NCBI GenBank assembly: GCA_937968035.1
Contig: CALBTS010000326.1
Coordinates: forward strand, 1-33,349
Length of the DNA stretch: 33,349 nucleotides
DNA from: an uncultured Methanomethylovorans sp.
Lineage (GTDB): Archaea > Halobacteriota > Methanosarcinia > Methanosarcinales > Methanosarcinaceae
Reading direction: 5' to 3'
Part shown: positions 14,744 through 22,271 of the stretch, piece after piece
Position numbering within the stretch: position 1 is the stretch's first letter
Layout: every line of letters starts with the position of its first letter
The notes under the pieces: model-generated
What the model was told of the DNA's origin: nothing
The model's input: the letters and a program-made list of their open reading frames with translations, nothing else
Databases searched by the model: none
Position numbers and translations under genes: made by a program

Positions 14744-15014
14744 TTCCGCTCACTTCAAGCAGTTTATCGAGTATTTTCTTGATATTGCCGGATTTGCCGT
14801 ATTTTTCAAGCTCATCCGGAGTGATTTTCGGGCTGACAAGGTGGGTTGAAAGCACAATATATCCCTTCTTGGGGTCTTGTAATCCTGAAAGTTCGCCGTC
14901 AGCCAAGGGTATTATCTCAATCTCAACGCCTTTCTCAATCTCAACTGTCCTTGGTTTTAGGTTGCCCTTCTCATCCCTCTCATGCAAAAAATAACTCTTG
15001 TCAGCGATTGCCAC
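14733..15014 (-). CDS. Putative tail assembly chaperone, first part
   Basis: A 93-residue protein. The frame is open further upstream, but that part overlaps the tail tube gene and reads as nonsense. GTG at 15014 with GGTGG before it, four bases after the tube stop, is the sensible start (MAIADKSYFLHERDEKGN). It resembles small phage proteins with GYIVLSTHLVSPKI and a helical end. Position between tube and tape measure suggests the first half of a chaperone pair. Confidence 0.6.
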   Translation of the reverse strand: MAIADKSYFLHERDEKGNLKPRTVEIEKGVEIEIIPLADGELSGLQDPKKGYIVLSTHLVSPKITPDELEKYGKSGNIKKILDKLLEVSGIGQ

Positions 15015-15015
15015 A

Positions 15016-16011
15016 TTACCACCCGCCAGATGCGACTGTTGCAGGAGCTTCCCACAGGACAGAACTGACAGATTCGGCAGAGAAGTTGAACTTGTACATG
15101 TGCTTTGTGTCAAGCGGGAATGTTGCGTCAACGCTCTGTATTATGGCATCGTCGATTGTTATCTTTGCCTCGTCGGCTGTGCCGTCTGCGTATGTGTTCA
15201 AGTCAAGGACAATGTCCTGTGCGGTCAGCGTCTCGTTTGGAGTAGTTCCGCCGAGGACGAGCTGTTCGAGTTCGTTTGCTGTTGCCGAGTCCTGTACCCA
15301 TGCTGAAAAGCTTCCGGTTACCGCCTCAAACTTCCCGGGGAAGTTTATGACGGGTGTCCTTGCTGCAAGGCCATACCCAACGTCAGCAGTCCTGTTGATT
15401 GTGAACTCAAAATCTGTGATGTATGTTATCCCCGTCACGCTGCCAATATCATAAGTGAAGTCCTTTGGATTCCATGCCGTGGCATCGTCAAGTGTTATTG
15501 TTGTGGGTGCTGTAAAAGCATCGTTTGCTATATCGATTGATTTTGCAACGAAGTCGAGTTTCCCCTTTACAGGTTCGCCGAGCTTCATCGAGAAGTTAAG
15601 GCTTGTCGCCATGCATCCGAGAACTTGGGACTCCTTGTCGTTTGTGCCGTTGACAAATATACTTGTCGTGAATATGGGTGCTGTTGCTGATGGTGTTATT
15701 GTCCATGTGTAAGGTGCTTCGCCTTCAGCCGGTGATTCTCCAGCAACCCCTCCGAGCATTGGCACAAAGGGCATTGCGTTCTGGTAGATGAAGTCAACGC
15801 TCCCCCTGACCTTTGCCTCATGGTAGCTTATTCCTGTGGGGTATGCGGATGATGCCGGATTCACAGCCCCGACTGCATTCTCGACAGAATAGGAGAACTG
15901 TCCAGATACGCCAAGCGTCTCAAGGGCAGCAGTTGTTGGCTGTGTTGGATCAACACCAGTTCCCCATGTTGTTTCCTTCTTAAAAAATATTTCATGTTGT
16001 GTAAGTGCCAT
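15016..16011 (-). CDS. Major tail tube protein
   Basis: A 331-residue protein with the features of phage tail tube subunits: an N-terminal segment EIFFKKETTWGTGVDPTQ, large beta content, KVRGSVDFIYQNAM and PVKGKLDFVAKSID strands. It is preceded by a terminator-like gene and followed by chaperone-like genes and the tape measure, the canonical order. It would polymerise around the tape measure. No contractile sheath gene is nearby, which favours a siphovirus. Confidence 0.85.
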   Translation of the reverse strand: MALTQHEIFFKKETTWGTGVDPTQPTTAALETLGVSGQFSYSVENAVGAVNPASSAYPTGISYHEAKVRGSVDFIYQNAMPFVPMLGGVAGESPAEGEAPYTWTITPSATAPIFTTSIFVNGTNDKESQVLGCMATSLNFSMKLGEPVKGKLDFVAKSIDIANDAFTAPTTITLDDATAWNPKDFTYDIGSVTGITYITDFEFTINRTADVGYGLAARTPVINFPGKFEAVTGSFSAWVQDSATANELEQLVLGGTTPNETLTAQDIVLDLNTYADGTADEAKITIDDAIIQSVDATFPLDTKHMYKFNFSAESVSSVLWEAPATVASGGW

Positions 16012-16024
16012 TCTATTTCACCTT

Positions 16025-16477
16025 TTAAGTGTCCCTGACCTTGCAGGGTACATCAATTCTTATTGCGTTTTTTGAAATCTGACCAGATATTTCAGTTGCG
16101 GCAACGTCCCAGCCGATTAATCTGCCTTCATACGCCCCGAAGTATTCGCAAGTTGCTGCGCTGTCGGAGTCGAGCAGTCGTGGGTTTGAATTGACCGCAT
16201 CAATTATTGATGAAAAGTAAGTTCCAAGGCTTGAGCTTGAAGTTGTCTGATCCTCAAACACGACAAACCTCACATAAAAATGGTGCAGCTTGTTCGGCGT
16301 GCTTGTCGACCACCATTCAGTCTCACCGCCTATCAATTCGATGAATATTGCAGGGTATGTTACCTCTGCCGTCTGCAAAGTGGGATAACTCCATGTCGCA
16401 ACTCCTGTAAGGCCAGTTGCCGCTGCAAATATCCTCTTGACGTTTGCAAGGAAGGTTATAGGGTTAAATGTTGTCAT
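16025..16477 (-). CDS. Tail terminator / completion protein
   Basis: A 150-residue protein of the size and place of phage tail terminators (gpU-like). It has a helical N-terminus (FLANVKRIFAAATGL), then YPAIFIELIGGE and FYVRFVVFEDQT strands. It would cap the finished tail and join it to the head. The ATG overlaps the stop of the connector gene (GGATGACA). Confidence 0.75.
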   Translation of the reverse strand: MTTFNPITFLANVKRIFAAATGLTGVATWSYPTLQTAEVTYPAIFIELIGGETEWWSTSTPNKLHHFYVRFVVFEDQTTSSSSLGTYFSSIIDAVNSNPRLLDSDSAATCEYFGAYEGRLIGWDVAATEISGQISKNAIRIDVPCKVRDT

Positions 16478-17391
16478 CCTAATGCGTACCTCTGCTTCTT
16501 GGGAAGTGACTTTTCGATATCGTCTAATCTTTTGTTAAGCTCCGCCCTTGTCATACTCTCGCTGTTCGGGCTGTCGTCAGTTATGACAACCGATGCGTGG
16601 TCTATCTTGCCGCCAGAAAGCTTTGCGTCCATCAATTCCTTTATGAAGTATTTCTGTATTATATGGAGCGTTGCATATTCCGAGGCGAGTATCCCTTCTT
16701 TTGATGTGGAGGCGTAGCCATAAGTTAAGGTAACCGTGGCCTTTGCCCTGCCAGGAACCCATGTCGTTGTCTCTGCATCGTTTGACAGTGTCAGTATGTT
16801 GCCGTCAACAATCACATAGCTTGCGGTGACGGTTGTCCCGTCTATTGAAAGTGAAGTAAGTGTCGTCACCGGCGTGTATTCCCTCATTATCAGCGCATTG
16901 TCCCTTGGATTGTAAGTGTATGAGTAGTTGCCGTTTGTGTGGACATCACCAGCGGAAATGTTCAGGTCTGTCGATGTTATTGTCGTTGAACGGAAAACAT
17001 ATCCTGTAAGATTTTCAATATAAGCATCAGCCTCGTCAAGCCAAGACTGTTGGATCTTGTCAGCGTTTCGCCTCACAAGAGAGCATACTTTCTTTGGGCT
17101 TGTGTAGTTCTTGTAACCTGCAACATAGGATTGTGTCTTTATATCCGCCTTGTAGTCGTAGGATATTTCGTTCAATAGCGATGAGCTGTCAGCCCCTGTT
17201 CCCAATAAAGTGCAGGTGTAATATTGAAGTGCATCAATCACTGCGACAAGCTCTGTGAGTGTGTCGTAGCTTGCGTTTGACAGCTGGTAACTTGTTGTCG
17301 ATGCATCAACGAGATATATGTATCCATTCTGGATGTACATTGTCGCTGTTGCGTTTGAACCTACATATTGTATCCGAAACGCTTCTGCCAT
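16474..17391 (-). CDS. Head-tail connector (gp6-like adaptor) with extra N-terminal domain
   Basis: The C-terminal 210 residues resemble gp6/DUF-type adaptors: WLDEADAYIENLTGYVF, a beta hairpin region, then ATLHIIQKYFIKELMDA. The first 90 residues form an added domain (YQLSNASYDTLTELVAVIDA) that also occurs in the signal-peptide protein at 17660 (YDLTNASYNLISEVVAAIAA). Such fusion may let the adaptor contact a neighbouring virion protein. It joins portal to tail. Confidence 0.75.
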   Translation of the reverse strand: MAEAFRIQYVGSNATATMYIQNGYIYLVDASTTSYQLSNASYDTLTELVAVIDALQYYTCTLLGTGADSSSLLNEISYDYKADIKTQSYVAGYKNYTSPKKVCSLVRRNADKIQQSWLDEADAYIENLTGYVFRSTTITSTDLNISAGDVHTNGNYSYTYNPRDNALIMREYTPVTTLTSLSIDGTTVTASYVIVDGNILTLSNDAETTTWVPGRAKATVTLTYGYASTSKEGILASEYATLHIIQKYFIKELMDAKLSGGKIDHASVVITDDSPNSESMTRAELNKRLDDIEKSLPKKQRYALG

Positions 17392-17392
17392 G

Positions 17393-17647
17393 TCAATTCC
17401 CCAATATCATCCTGATTATTTGAATAATAAAACCGACACCACCGAAACCACCGAGAACCATTGCGAGCTTCCAAGCTCCGCATGTCTGGTCTTTCCAAGT
17501 TTCAAGTTCCTCAACCCTCGTGTCAAGTTCCTTGAAGCTTTGACTTTCTGTGGTGGCATTTTTTTTTATCCAATCAAGGTCGGTCTTTATGCGTGAGATG
17601 TCCTTTTGGATTTCCATTATTGCCCTTGTGATGTCGGATGTTTCCAT
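17393..17647 (-). CDS. XhlA-like coiled-coil membrane protein
   Basis: An 84-residue protein with an N-terminal coiled coil (ITRAIMEIQKDISRIKTDLD, then FKELDTRVEELETWK) and one C-terminal membrane helix (LAMVLGGFGGVGFIIQIIRM). This is the layout of XhlA/holin-associated proteins of bacterial phages. A role in membrane permeability or virus exit is possible. It lies unusually inside the connector region, not in a lysis cassette. Confidence 0.7.
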   Translation of the reverse strand: METSDITRAIMEIQKDISRIKTDLDWIKKNATTESQSFKELDTRVEELETWKDQTCGAWKLAMVLGGFGGVGFIIQIIRMILGN

Positions 17648-17659
17648 GTCATTGCCTCT

Positions 17660-18721
17660 TTATGGCCCGCCTATCAGATAGATTGTGCCGCTTGATTCGT
17701 ATGCTATATACCACTTGTTCGGCTGGTAGAGCTGCAGACAGAACAACACGTCGTCAAGAGTTCCACTTATTTTGTAGAATGGCGAAAATGTGTCGTCAAC
17801 TGTCCCGCCGGCTGTCAGTGTAACATCAGTTGCCTTTATTGTTGTTTGTGTTTGGTCGTCAAGAGTTCCAGACGATAGATACTCAAACTTATCGGTCACA
17901 AGTTGCGTGCCGTAGGGTGTCAGTGTCAAATCATCACGAAGCTCCATATGATCCTCAAGTGCGCCGAAGGTCTTGTATGTTGCAACCGCATAAGTTATCT
18001 GTTCTGTCGATAGCACGGTGTAGAGCGTTGTGATGTCCTCTGTTGTGACATCGTTCAATGCTGTGCATAATACATCGTGGTCAGAATCCCAGTCAACGAC
18101 TGTTATATCTCCAACAGCCGATATTGCTGTGAGTAGTTCGCCTACTGTGTTGTAGGCTGCGGCTGTAATGTCCCAAGTCTGCGTTCCTGAATATGTCAAG
18201 TCGAGTGCGGTCTTGCAGCTTGTTGCTTCCATATCCACAAGGTCTGCTGATGTAAAGGCGTTGTAAGTTGTGTCGTAGACTGTGCAGGTGAAGTCATCCC
18301 TTGCCGCTATTGCAGCAACGACTTCGCTTATTAAATTGTATGATGCGTTTGTAAGGTCGTAAGTTGTGTTTGTTGAGTTTGCATCCCTTGTCAATGTCAG
18401 GGTGTCGGTGGCTATTGTTGCAGTGCATGCCTCGGCTGCCCCAGTGTATAGGATTTCAATGACCGGCGTTGCCGTCCTTATTATGTCAAAGCTGTTCGAA
18501 TCGATTGTGATCGTAACTGCGCTTGAAGTCTCGCCGGTATAAGTCACGTTGAAGTTCTTACAGTCGTCAATATCAACAGTTGCCGTACCGCTTGACACTG
18601 TGATATACGAGGCGTTACATTCCCCAACGTATGTTACGACTGCCACGTTGACAGCCGCACTTGCAGCGCCAACTGACAAGGCCAAAAGCAAGGCCAAAAT
18701 TGTTAGTGTGATTTTTTTCAT
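17660..18721 (-). CDS. Secreted/surface protein with signal peptide in the virion module
   Basis: A 353-residue protein with a clear signal peptide (MKKITLTILALLLALSV, cleavage likely after ASA). The rest is threonine- and aspartate-rich beta structure with several cysteines and two or three copies of the [TS]xYDLTNASYNxxxELVAAI-type domain that also starts the connector at 16474. Export of a protein encoded among virion genes is odd, because tailed virions assemble in the cytoplasm. It could coat the host surface, act in exit or exclusion, or sit in a membrane-linked virion. No family is recognised beyond the shared domain. Confidence 0.75.
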   Translation of the reverse strand: MKKITLTILALLLALSVGAASAAVNVAVVTYVGECNASYITVSSGTATVDIDDCKNFNVTYTGETSSAVTITIDSNSFDIIRTATPVIEILYTGAAEACTATIATDTLTLTRDANSTNTTYDLTNASYNLISEVVAAIAARDDFTCTVYDTTYNAFTSADLVDMEATSCKTALDLTYSGTQTWDITAAAYNTVGELLTAISAVGDITVVDWDSDHDVLCTALNDVTTEDITTLYTVLSTEQITYAVATYKTFGALEDHMELRDDLTLTPYGTQLVTDKFEYLSSGTLDDQTQTTIKATDVTLTAGGTVDDTFSPFYKISGTLDDVLFCLQLYQPNKWYIAYESSGTIYLIGGP

Positions 18722-18742
18722 TTATGTTCAACTCCTGTGGGC

Positions 18743-19018
18743 TTAATAACCAAATGCCCACCAATATCCATCTGCTGATGCGGCATGAACGACAGTTATG
18801 GCGCTTCCTGCAACACCGCCTGCAACGATTGTCTCGTTAATCATGGGACAGGTCGCCCCTGCTGATGCGCCGGAGTAGTTGAGCTTTATGAACTCGCACA
18901 TGGCAAGGCCGGTGTTTATGTCGCCGCCTGTATCAGTTGAGCTTGTTGTGAAAGTACCGAAGGTAACCTTCTTGTCCCCCATTGTTATTGATTCTGTGAT
19001 TGCTGATGTAAATGCCAT
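18743..19018 (-). CDS. Small virion-type protein, paralogue 1 of 3
   Basis: A 91-residue protein, third gene of a tandem triplet. Shared pattern: MAFTSxIT, GDKKVxxGTxT, TGGDIxTGLAMCE, NET, AGSAITVV and a C-terminal W.A.GY. I have seen this family in many tailed-virus head/tail regions without a known function. Candidates are decoration, spike or head-fibre subunits. It is the most diverged of the three, with an inserted extra loop (SAGATCPMINETIVAGG). Confidence 0.75.
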   Translation of the reverse strand: MAFTSAITESITMGDKKVTFGTFTTSSTDTGGDINTGLAMCEFIKLNYSGASAGATCPMINETIVAGGVAGSAITVVHAASADGYWWAFGY

Positions 19019-19279
19019 TTAATACCCCCAAGCTCTCCAGTTTCCACCTTTTCCAGATGTGACAACAATAGTTATCGCACTTCCCGCGACAGGCAGTGTT
19101 TCGTTTATTGCCGGATCGTCAGCAACAACTGCCGACCCAGTGTGTTGGAGGACTATCCCCTCGCACATATCAAGCCCTGTGTCGATGTCCCCGCCTGTGG
19201 TGTCTGTTGTCCAAGTTCCCCAGTTCACCCGCTTGCTTCCCCAGTATGAGTATCCTGTAATTGTTGATGTAAATGCCAT
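19019..19279 (-). CDS. Small virion-type protein, paralogue 2 of 3
   Basis: An 86-residue middle member of the triplet (MAFTSTITGYSYWGSKRVNW, GGDIDTGLDMCEGIVLQHTG, ending NWRAWGY). It abuts its neighbours without spacer: TAA of one is next to or overlaps the ATG of the next. Triplication followed by divergence suggests a multi-copy surface protein with three flavours. Function unknown. Confidence 0.75.
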   Translation of the reverse strand: MAFTSTITGYSYWGSKRVNWGTWTTDTTGGDIDTGLDMCEGIVLQHTGSAVVADDPAINETLPVAGSAITIVVTSGKGGNWRAWGY

Positions 19280-19552
19280 TTAATACCCCCAAGCGAACCA
19301 TATTCCGGCTGTGTCTGCAACTGTGACGATTGTCACCGCACTACCAGCCAACGGGAAGGTTTCATTGGCAACAGGGACATCTGTCGATGCGGAACTTCCG
19401 GTGTATTGGAGTTCAATCTGTTCGCATATTGCAAGCCCTGTGTCGATGTCCCCGCCTGTGCTTCCACCGGCAGGTGTGAACGTGCCCCAGCTGACCTTCT
19501 TGTCCCCCCATACAGACGTGCCTAAAATGACCGGTGTAAATGTCGCTGCCAT
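19280..19552 (-). CDS. Small virion-type protein, paralogue 3 of 3
   Basis: A 90-residue member nearest the capsid gene (SVWGDKKVSWGTFTPAGG, GGDIDTGLAICEQIELQYTG, ending IWFAWGY). Most similar to paralogue 2. Place next to the capsid gene favours a capsid decoration or cement protein; no direct sequence evidence exists. Confidence 0.75.
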   Translation of the reverse strand: MAATFTPVILGTSVWGDKKVSWGTFTPAGGSTGGDIDTGLAICEQIELQYTGSSASTDVPVANETFPLAGSAVTIVTVADTAGIWFAWGY

Positions 19553-19803
19553 TATTCATCATCATCCTTCTTTGTTATTCTTTTCTTTCGAGCCTCAACT
19601 TTCTGTGGTGATTCCTTGACTTCTTCAACCTTGATATTACCAAGTAGGTCATCCCTCAATACTGTAAAGCCTCCCGCACTTTCAAAAGCCGGTATGTCCT
19701 TCTCGTCAACTTCGGTGGGTATGTCGCCGACAAACACATAGCGTTTGCCTGTCGGCCCCTCGTAGTTGAACATCGATTCCGGCCCGTCATATCTTACTTT
19801 CAT
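19552..19803 (-). CDS. Small head-region protein, 83 residues
   Basis: The N-terminal 50 residues form a small beta domain (YEGPTGKRYVFVGDIPTEVD); the C-terminus is a charged tail (KVEARKKRITKKDDDE). Short proteins of this build often follow capsid genes, but I do not recognise a family. The ATG lies downstream of the capsid gene behind a GAGGTGA ribosome site, and the stop overlaps the next start. Confidence 0.65.
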   Translation of the reverse strand: MKVRYDGPESMFNYEGPTGKRYVFVGDIPTEVDEKDIPAFESAGGFTVLRDDLLGNIKVEEVKESPQKVEARKKRITKKDDDE

Positions 19804-19822
19804 CTCATCACCTCAAAAAATA

Positions 19823-19847
19823 AAATTTAAAATGAGGTTTAGCCTCA
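19823..19847 (-). terminator. Hairpin after the capsid gene, probable partial terminator
   Basis: TGAGG and CCTCA (19833-19837 and 19843-19847) form a short stem that includes the capsid stop codon, followed on the transcript by an AT-rich stretch (ATTTTAAATTTTATTTTTT). It could lower transcription of genes after the capsid gene, as is common for highly expressed capsid genes. The stem is only 5 bp. Confidence 0.45.
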
Positions 19848-20996
19848 CTTCAAATCTCTTACTTTTCCTTGTGCTGCAAAGTTGACACAAACGAGTTCTG
19901 CCACCATTGAGTAGACTCCCCTCTTCTGGAAGCCGACAACGAGTGGATCGCTTGATTCAACATAGGTGACCGGTCTTCCGACACCAATCCACATATAGTC
20001 AAGGTCGAGGACATATATTCTGGATATTGTATCCTTTGGAACGTTGTTGGATGTTATGATTGGTATTCCGTCATAGGATGCAACTGGGATACCTGCTTCG
20101 ATACCCTTCTTGGTCTGGACACCGTTGACTGTGAACTGAACGCTCATGTCAGGGGTGTAAGTTGCCTTTGGATTTTCAAGCTGTTGTATCCTTCTTGCTG
20201 TGTCATAACCTGTTAGGATGACTTTGTTCTTCCTGTTCTTCCAATATGGTGCAACACCGTCAAGGACTGTGTCAAGGTAGGATAATGCAAATGTCCTGTC
20301 AGTTGTGGAGCCGTGTGAAACGTAAGAATCTGTCCATGTTGCTTCTGCATCCCTGTCAATGCCGTATGGGTCGTGGTCAGATGTGGTGTATCCGCTTCCT
20401 GCGGCTTCAGAATAAGAACCGACCATTCTGTCGATTGATTCAATGTTGGTGGATGCGAGTGTGTCGGCATCAGTTAATAATCCCCTGTTGACCCTGTTCA
20501 AGAACTCATCTTTTGCGTATGCGAGTAGTTCTCCCCATGTTGCGACATCGTCCTTCCCTTCCTGTAGGGACAGAACTTCTGAAATTTCAGTTGTTGCGGA
20601 TAGTGTCTTTAAACCGACATCGATTGCTGCGAGTGTTGGTTTGAGTGATGCTGGAACTGCACCGGATTCAGATGTCCCTGCAGTTGTAGTTGCTCCTGCT
20701 GCAGTTATTGCCCTGTAACCACCCTTGTCGTAGGGTTTCTTTGGCAATACCCCGAAAGCGTTTGCTTCCGTGCATACAGATGACCATAGCTGTGCGCCGT
20801 AGACGTAGTTTAATGCACCAGTTGTTGTTGTTATGAACGGTGCGGCCTTTGTCAGTGCCTCGATCTCGATTATCTCATCTTTGGTCTTGGCGATTAGCTC
20901 GTCAACTGTGATGCCTTCCTTCTCGGCGATGTTGGTTAAAGGATCTGTATAATAGAACTTTTCCATTTCTTCAATAGATTTGAATTGTTTTGTCAT
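19845..20996 (-). CDS. Major capsid protein (HK97 fold)
   Basis: A 383-residue capsid subunit. The pattern after residue 70 is that of HK97-type capsids: an SAAxG-like opening (AITAAGATTTAGTSESGAVP), then LKTLSATTEISEVLSLQEGK, the long spine helix (ATWGELLAYAKDEFLNRVNR) and a C-terminal DPLVVGFQKRG strand. The first 60 residues are helical and could be a delta domain removed by the protease encoded just upstream. ATG at 20996 has AAGGTGA 4 bases before it. Confidence 0.88.
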   Translation of the reverse strand: MTKQFKSIEEMEKFYYTDPLTNIAEKEGITVDELIAKTKDEIIEIEALTKAAPFITTTTGALNYVYGAQLWSSVCTEANAFGVLPKKPYDKGGYRAITAAGATTTAGTSESGAVPASLKPTLAAIDVGLKTLSATTEISEVLSLQEGKDDVATWGELLAYAKDEFLNRVNRGLLTDADTLASTNIESIDRMVGSYSEAAGSGYTTSDHDPYGIDRDAEATWTDSYVSHGSTTDRTFALSYLDTVLDGVAPYWKNRKNKVILTGYDTARRIQQLENPKATYTPDMSVQFTVNGVQTKKGIEAGIPVASYDGIPIITSNNVPKDTISRIYVLDLDYMWIGVGRPVTYVESSDPLVVGFQKRGVYSMVAELVCVNFAAQGKVRDLK

Positions 20997-21000
20997 GTTT

Positions 21001-21354
21001 TCACCTTAATAGTGACATTATGTCGCTGTGTGATTTTGCGACAACTTCGACTTTTTCAGATGTCTGGACTGGCTTGGATTCCTCCAAGAACTCTTTCTTG
21101 AGTTGTTCGTATAGTTCAGCCCTCATCTTTTCAATGTTGATCTTGATGCCTTCCTCTTTCGGCTCTTCCTTTTCAACTTCCTCTTCTTCGACTTTTTCAG
21201 CCTCTTTCTTTTTCTTGAGTAAGTCGTAAATCTCATCAATCTTTGAAAGAGGTTCAAGTTTTGTTGACATTTCTGCCTTGTATGTCTCAAAGTCTGCAAT
21301 AGTTACAAACTCTGGAGACTCAATCTTTGTTTCTTCGATTTTTTCCTCTGTCAT
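21001..21354 (-). CDS. Nested scaffold from internal in-frame start
   Basis: Inside the protease gene, ATG at 21354 has GAAGGAG 6 bases upstream (GAAGGAGATAAAATG), one of the best ribosome sites in the window. It begins exactly where the coiled-coil region begins (MTEEKIEETKIESPEFV) and gives 117 residues. This copies the lambda C/Nu3 design, where scaffold is made both fused and free. Translation from it is inferred. Confidence 0.6.
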   Translation of the reverse strand: MTEEKIEETKIESPEFVTIADFETYKAEMSTKLEPLSKIDEIYDLLKKKKEAEKVEEEEVEKEEPKEEGIKINIEKMRAELYEQLKKEFLEESKPVQTSEKVEVVAKSHSDIMSLLR

Positions 21355-21906
21355 TTTATCTCCTTCTTTCAGGATGTCAAACTGTGCGGCTGGGTTTGCG
21401 CCCTCCCTACAGATTGTCACTGCAGAAAGATTCAAATCCGAAACAATCCTCGCACATTTCTCATCACTTTTACATGGCCTTGAATTGACCACGTTTCCAG
21501 ATATTGAGTATGATCTGTATTGGCCCTGTTCGATTGCCTTCCTGACGGCTGTGCAGTATTCGGTATCGTTCCATATCTCGGCAAGGACAAACAACGCCTC
21601 CTTTTCTTTTTCCAGATTGCCAAACTTTGACAGCTCGGACTCGTCGGGGAGCCTTACCTCGGTCTTGAACATCTGGCCCGACTTCTCAAGAATCTCGACA
21701 ATCTCGCCGACTATCTGATCCTTGTGGTCAACCGTTATCCTCGCCCTTTTCAAGAGCTGTGGTAGTGCCTTTTTTATGGCGTCAATCTCAATGATGTCTC
21801 CCTGTGAGTCGAGTATCTCGGCTGATGCTGGGCCATAAATGAAAAGCCTGTCATCGCCGTCAATCTTGTAAAATTCCCCTGTGAATGTGAAATCCATAAT
21901 AATCAA
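21001..21906 (-). CDS. Prohead protease fused to scaffold
   Basis: A 301-residue protein. Residues 1-180 resemble an XkdF/HK97-type serine protease: FIYGPASAEILDSQGDII, histidine in ITVDHKDQIVGEI, and serine in GQYRSYSISGNVV. Residues 185-301 are a highly charged coiled coil (KKKKEAEKVEEEEVEKEE) typical of scaffolds. A fused protease-scaffold would shape the procapsid and then process itself and the capsid. TTG at 21906 overlaps the stop of gp10; ATG at 21897 is more likely. An internal start for the scaffold alone is described separately. Confidence 0.78.
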   Translation of the reverse strand: MIIMDFTFTGEFYKIDGDDRLFIYGPASAEILDSQGDIIEIDAIKKALPQLLKRARITVDHKDQIVGEIVEILEKSGQMFKTEVRLPDESELSKFGNLEKEKEALFVLAEIWNDTEYCTAVRKAIEQGQYRSYSISGNVVNSRPCKSDEKCARIVSDLNLSAVTICREGANPAAQFDILKEGDKMTEEKIEETKIESPEFVTIADFETYKAEMSTKLEPLSKIDEIYDLLKKKKEAEKVEEEEVEKEEPKEEGIKINIEKMRAELYEQLKKEFLEESKPVQTSEKVEVVAKSHSDIMSLLR

Positions 21907-22271
21907 CCGAATAATTTGTTTATTTTGTCAGCAATCCTGTCGACCATCTTGTCAAGCTCGTCCATCGCCGAGTTGTAAAGGAATTGTGTCCTTGTCATCT
22001 TTCGTGTCATAGGGACACCGAGAGGTTCCGGCTCGACATACTTTGCATAGTCAACGCCTGCCGAAACTTCAGCGCCAATAGATGTCCTGTGTCCCATTAT
22101 GGACTGGGCCAGATTGCCTGTGACATAAGGCGCCCTTTTCTTTGCAAGGTTTGCAGTCCGAAGCGCCCAAGTGTTCATCTCATCACGGATAACTTTTGCG
22201 GACTCTGCCGGAAACTTTCTCAAGATTTCCTGCATATGTTCGGATGCTATCTCAATTTTGACTGAAATCAT
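21903..22271 (-). CDS. HK97 gp10-like head-tail protein
   Basis: A 122-residue protein of the HK97 gp10 family: helical start (EIASEHMQEILRKFP), then AKKRAPYVTGNLAQSIMG and VSAGVDYAKYVEPE, which is the family signature. It normally joins head and tail. Here it lies right after the portal, ahead of protease and capsid, rather than near the tail terminator. The ATG overlaps the portal stop as ATGA. Confidence 0.85.
   Translation of the reverse strand: MISVKIEIASEHMQEILRKFPAESAKVIRDEMNTWALRTANLAKKRAPYVTGNLAQSIMGHRTSIGAEVSAGVDYAKYVEPEPLGVPMTRKMTRTQFLYNSAMDELDKMVDRIADKINKLFG

Noticed and set aside
6633..18721. Endolysin or pseudomurein endopeptidase
   Set aside because: No protein shows cysteine-protease, amidase or muramidase motifs. 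XhlA-like and small membrane proteins are only holin-type candidates.
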